From Candida dubliniensis CD36 (Eukaryota; Ascomycota; Pichiomycetes; Serinales; Debaryomycetaceae): a DNA stretch of 64,000 bases. Location: the NCBI RefSeq assembly GCF_000026945.1, contig NC_012867.1, positions 1,426,001 through 1,490,000 of the forward strand. The letters are read 5' to 3'. This document shows positions 62,611-64,000 of this stretch, piece by piece; positions within the stretch are counted from its first letter, which is position 1, and each line of letters starts with the position of its first letter. A model generated the notes under the pieces. That model saw only the letters and a list, made by a program, of their open reading frames with translations. It had not been told where the DNA came from and made no database searches. The position numbers and the translations under genes were made by a program.

Positions 62611-63031
62611 TCAGAAGATTCACTTAATATTGATAACATTAAATACATAATATAATATAGTATATATTATTGAACTTTATACAGACTAATAAAAACAAAC
62701 AAATAAACCGCAATAATAAATCTCAATATAAAAAACTAATAAAAAGAAAAATTGAATTTTGAAAATATAGAAACAAGATATAAAACACTTTTATTAATAA
62801 TTGTTAAGAATTCTTTTCCCCCAAAAAGAATTCAACATAAAAATGCCCAACTATAATTTATAATTTGTAATCCCTCCATTTATTTTCATTTCTTCTCAAT
62901 TTCATCATCTTTAAAAAATTTTTGTAAATGAAATTATTTCTAACGTTATCCTTTAAAACAAAAACAAAAATATAAAAAAAAAAAAATGCAATCAAGTGTA
63001 ACTATCTCTTTTTTTAGGGTGCTTCTTAATC
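62611..63031. other. Convergent 3' region between SPT10 and URA2
   Basis: 421 bp of very AT-rich sequence with A-runs (A13 near 62975). Nothing recognised. Confidence 0.65.
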
Positions 63032-64000
63032 TTAAAAATCAACACCAATAACCATTGCCAATAAGGCCATTCTAATAAATAAACCATGTCTCATTTGTCT
63101 AAAGTATGCAGCTCTTTGATCGAAATCAACTTCTTCTCTAATTTCATTAGTTCTTGGTAATGGATGCATAACACACATGTGTTGTTTTGCATTACTCAAA
63201 ATCTTATTGTCAACAATATAAGTATCTTTCAATCTTTGATATTGTTCTTTATCAGCAAATCTTTCTTCTTGAACTCTAGTACAATATAAAACATCTGATC
63301 TAGAAAGAATTTCTTTAGTTAATTCTTGTGATTCAGCAATCAACATATTATTATCAATTAATTGTTGTCTAATATCAGCAGGAATTTGTAATTCTTTAGG
63401 TGCCACCAATTGAACTCTAACTTGATAATGACGTAATAAGTGACATAATGAATGTACTGGTCTACCATATTTCAAATCACCCATAAATGTAACCGTGATA
63501 CCATTAACCGTACCCAATTCTTCTCTAATAGTGAACAAATCTAATAATGCTTGAGTTGGATGTTCTTTAGTACCATTACCAGCATTGATAATTGGAACTG
63601 GGGAATATTTGGCAGCAATATCAGCGGATTCTTCTGATGGATGTCTCAACACAATAGCATCAGCATAACATGACAAAGTTCTAATGGTATCTTGTAAAGT
63701 TTCTCCCTTTTTAACTGAAGAAGAGCCATGATCAACAGCAACAACTCTACCACCCAATCTTTGCATCGCAGCATCAAATGAAGTTGAAGTTCTAGTAGAT
63801 GGTTCATAAAACATAGTGGCCAAAACTCTACCTTGTAAAATATCTAAAACCCCTTGTCTTTCAACGGCTAATCTCATTTCTTGAGCAACAGTGAATAATG
63901 AATGCAAATCTGATCTGGTAATGTCTTTAACAGAAATTATATTGTTTCTTAAGAAAGTGTTGTTATGTCTAATGTAATCACTCAAGGCAGCAATTTCACC
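63032..64000 (-). CDS. URA2: Ura2 C-terminus: aspartate transcarbamoylase domain (5' truncated by window)
   Basis: The last 322 residues of the bifunctional carbamoyl-phosphate synthase/aspartate transcarbamoylase of pyrimidine synthesis; the frame is still open at the right edge ([13 protein letters not shown]). Carbamoyl-phosphate site [12 protein letters not shown], then [12 protein letters not shown] and the aspartate-binding [13 protein letters not shown] with the [13 protein letters not shown] and MHPLPR motifs are all present, so the ATCase domain is intact. UTP feedback acts on the synthase part, outside the window. Confidence 0.97.
   Translation of the reverse strand, partial: GEIAALSDYIRHNNTFLRNNIISVKDITRSDLHSLFTVAQEMRLAVERQGVLDILQGRVLATMFYEPSTRTSTSFDAAMQRLGGRVVAVDHGSSSVKKGETLQDTIRTLSCYADAIVLRHPSEESADIAAKYSPVPIINAGNGTKEHPTQALLDLFTIREELGTVNGITVTFMGDLKYGRPVHSLCHLLRHYQVRVQLVAPKELQIPADIRQQLIDNNMLIAESQELTKEILSRSDVLYCTRVQEERFADKEQYQRLKDTYIVDNKILSNAKQHMCVMHPLPRTNEIREEVDFDQRAAYFRQMRHGLFIRMALLAMVIGVDF

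Overview
The window reads as a nuclear chromosome segment of a CTG-clade budding yeast, most likely Candida albicans or its close relative C. dubliniensis. The reasons are an AT-rich, compact, mostly intron-poor layout; three introns with consensus GTATGT / TACTAAC / AG signals; proteins closely resembling Candida and Saccharomyces orthologs; and CTG codons in AIM19 that align with serine in the S. cerevisiae protein. The gene order (SDS3, histone pair, ARO10 ... ORC5, POL2, C1-THF synthase, SPT10, URA2) matches what I recall of C. albicans chromosome R; that is recollection, not a search.

Layout. 1-14 kb: 3' end of ATG7, SPC98, PUP2, LSC2 (with a previously hidden presequence exon), an Mpr1-type acetyltransferase, SDS3 (spliced), a divergent histone H4/H3 pair, AIM19 and SIW14. 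14-32 kb: UTP25, a tiny spliced KSH1 gene whose first exon is only the ATG, ARO10, a ferric reductase, tRNA-Ser(AGA), ALG6 and a large SH3-Ras-GEF. 33-42 kb: a Sos7/Kre28-like kinetochore protein, a Pex34-like membrane protein, DSL1, ATX1, ORC5, and the divergent LIN1/LTO1 pair. 42.4-45.3 kb is a long gene-free stretch leading into a putative DNA-binding protein with three repeated core-binding-like domains and a GCR1_C-like C-terminus. 48-64 kb: POL2, C1-tetrahydrofolate synthase, a mitochondrial rhodanese, RRP36, SPT10 and the aspartate transcarbamoylase end of URA2.

How genes relate. These are mostly independent housekeeping genes, not an operon-like system. Some functional threads recur: chromatin and histone supply (H3, H4, SPT10, SDS3), chromosome duplication and segregation (POL2, ORC5, SPC98, Sos7-like), ribosome biogenesis (UTP25, RRP36, LTO1 via Rli1), secretory pathway (KSH1, DSL1, ALG6), and mitochondria or metabolism (LSC2, AIM19, rhodanese, C1-THF synthase, URA2, ARO10). 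I see no transposon, CRISPR or prophage. The most interesting points are the AUG-only exon of KSH1, the triplicated recombinase-like domain protein with its 2.9-kb upstream desert, a possible non-AUG mitochondrial form of C1-THF synthase, the Thr-Gly insertion in the H4 tail, and a cluster of GACGCGTC palindromes in a gene-free region.
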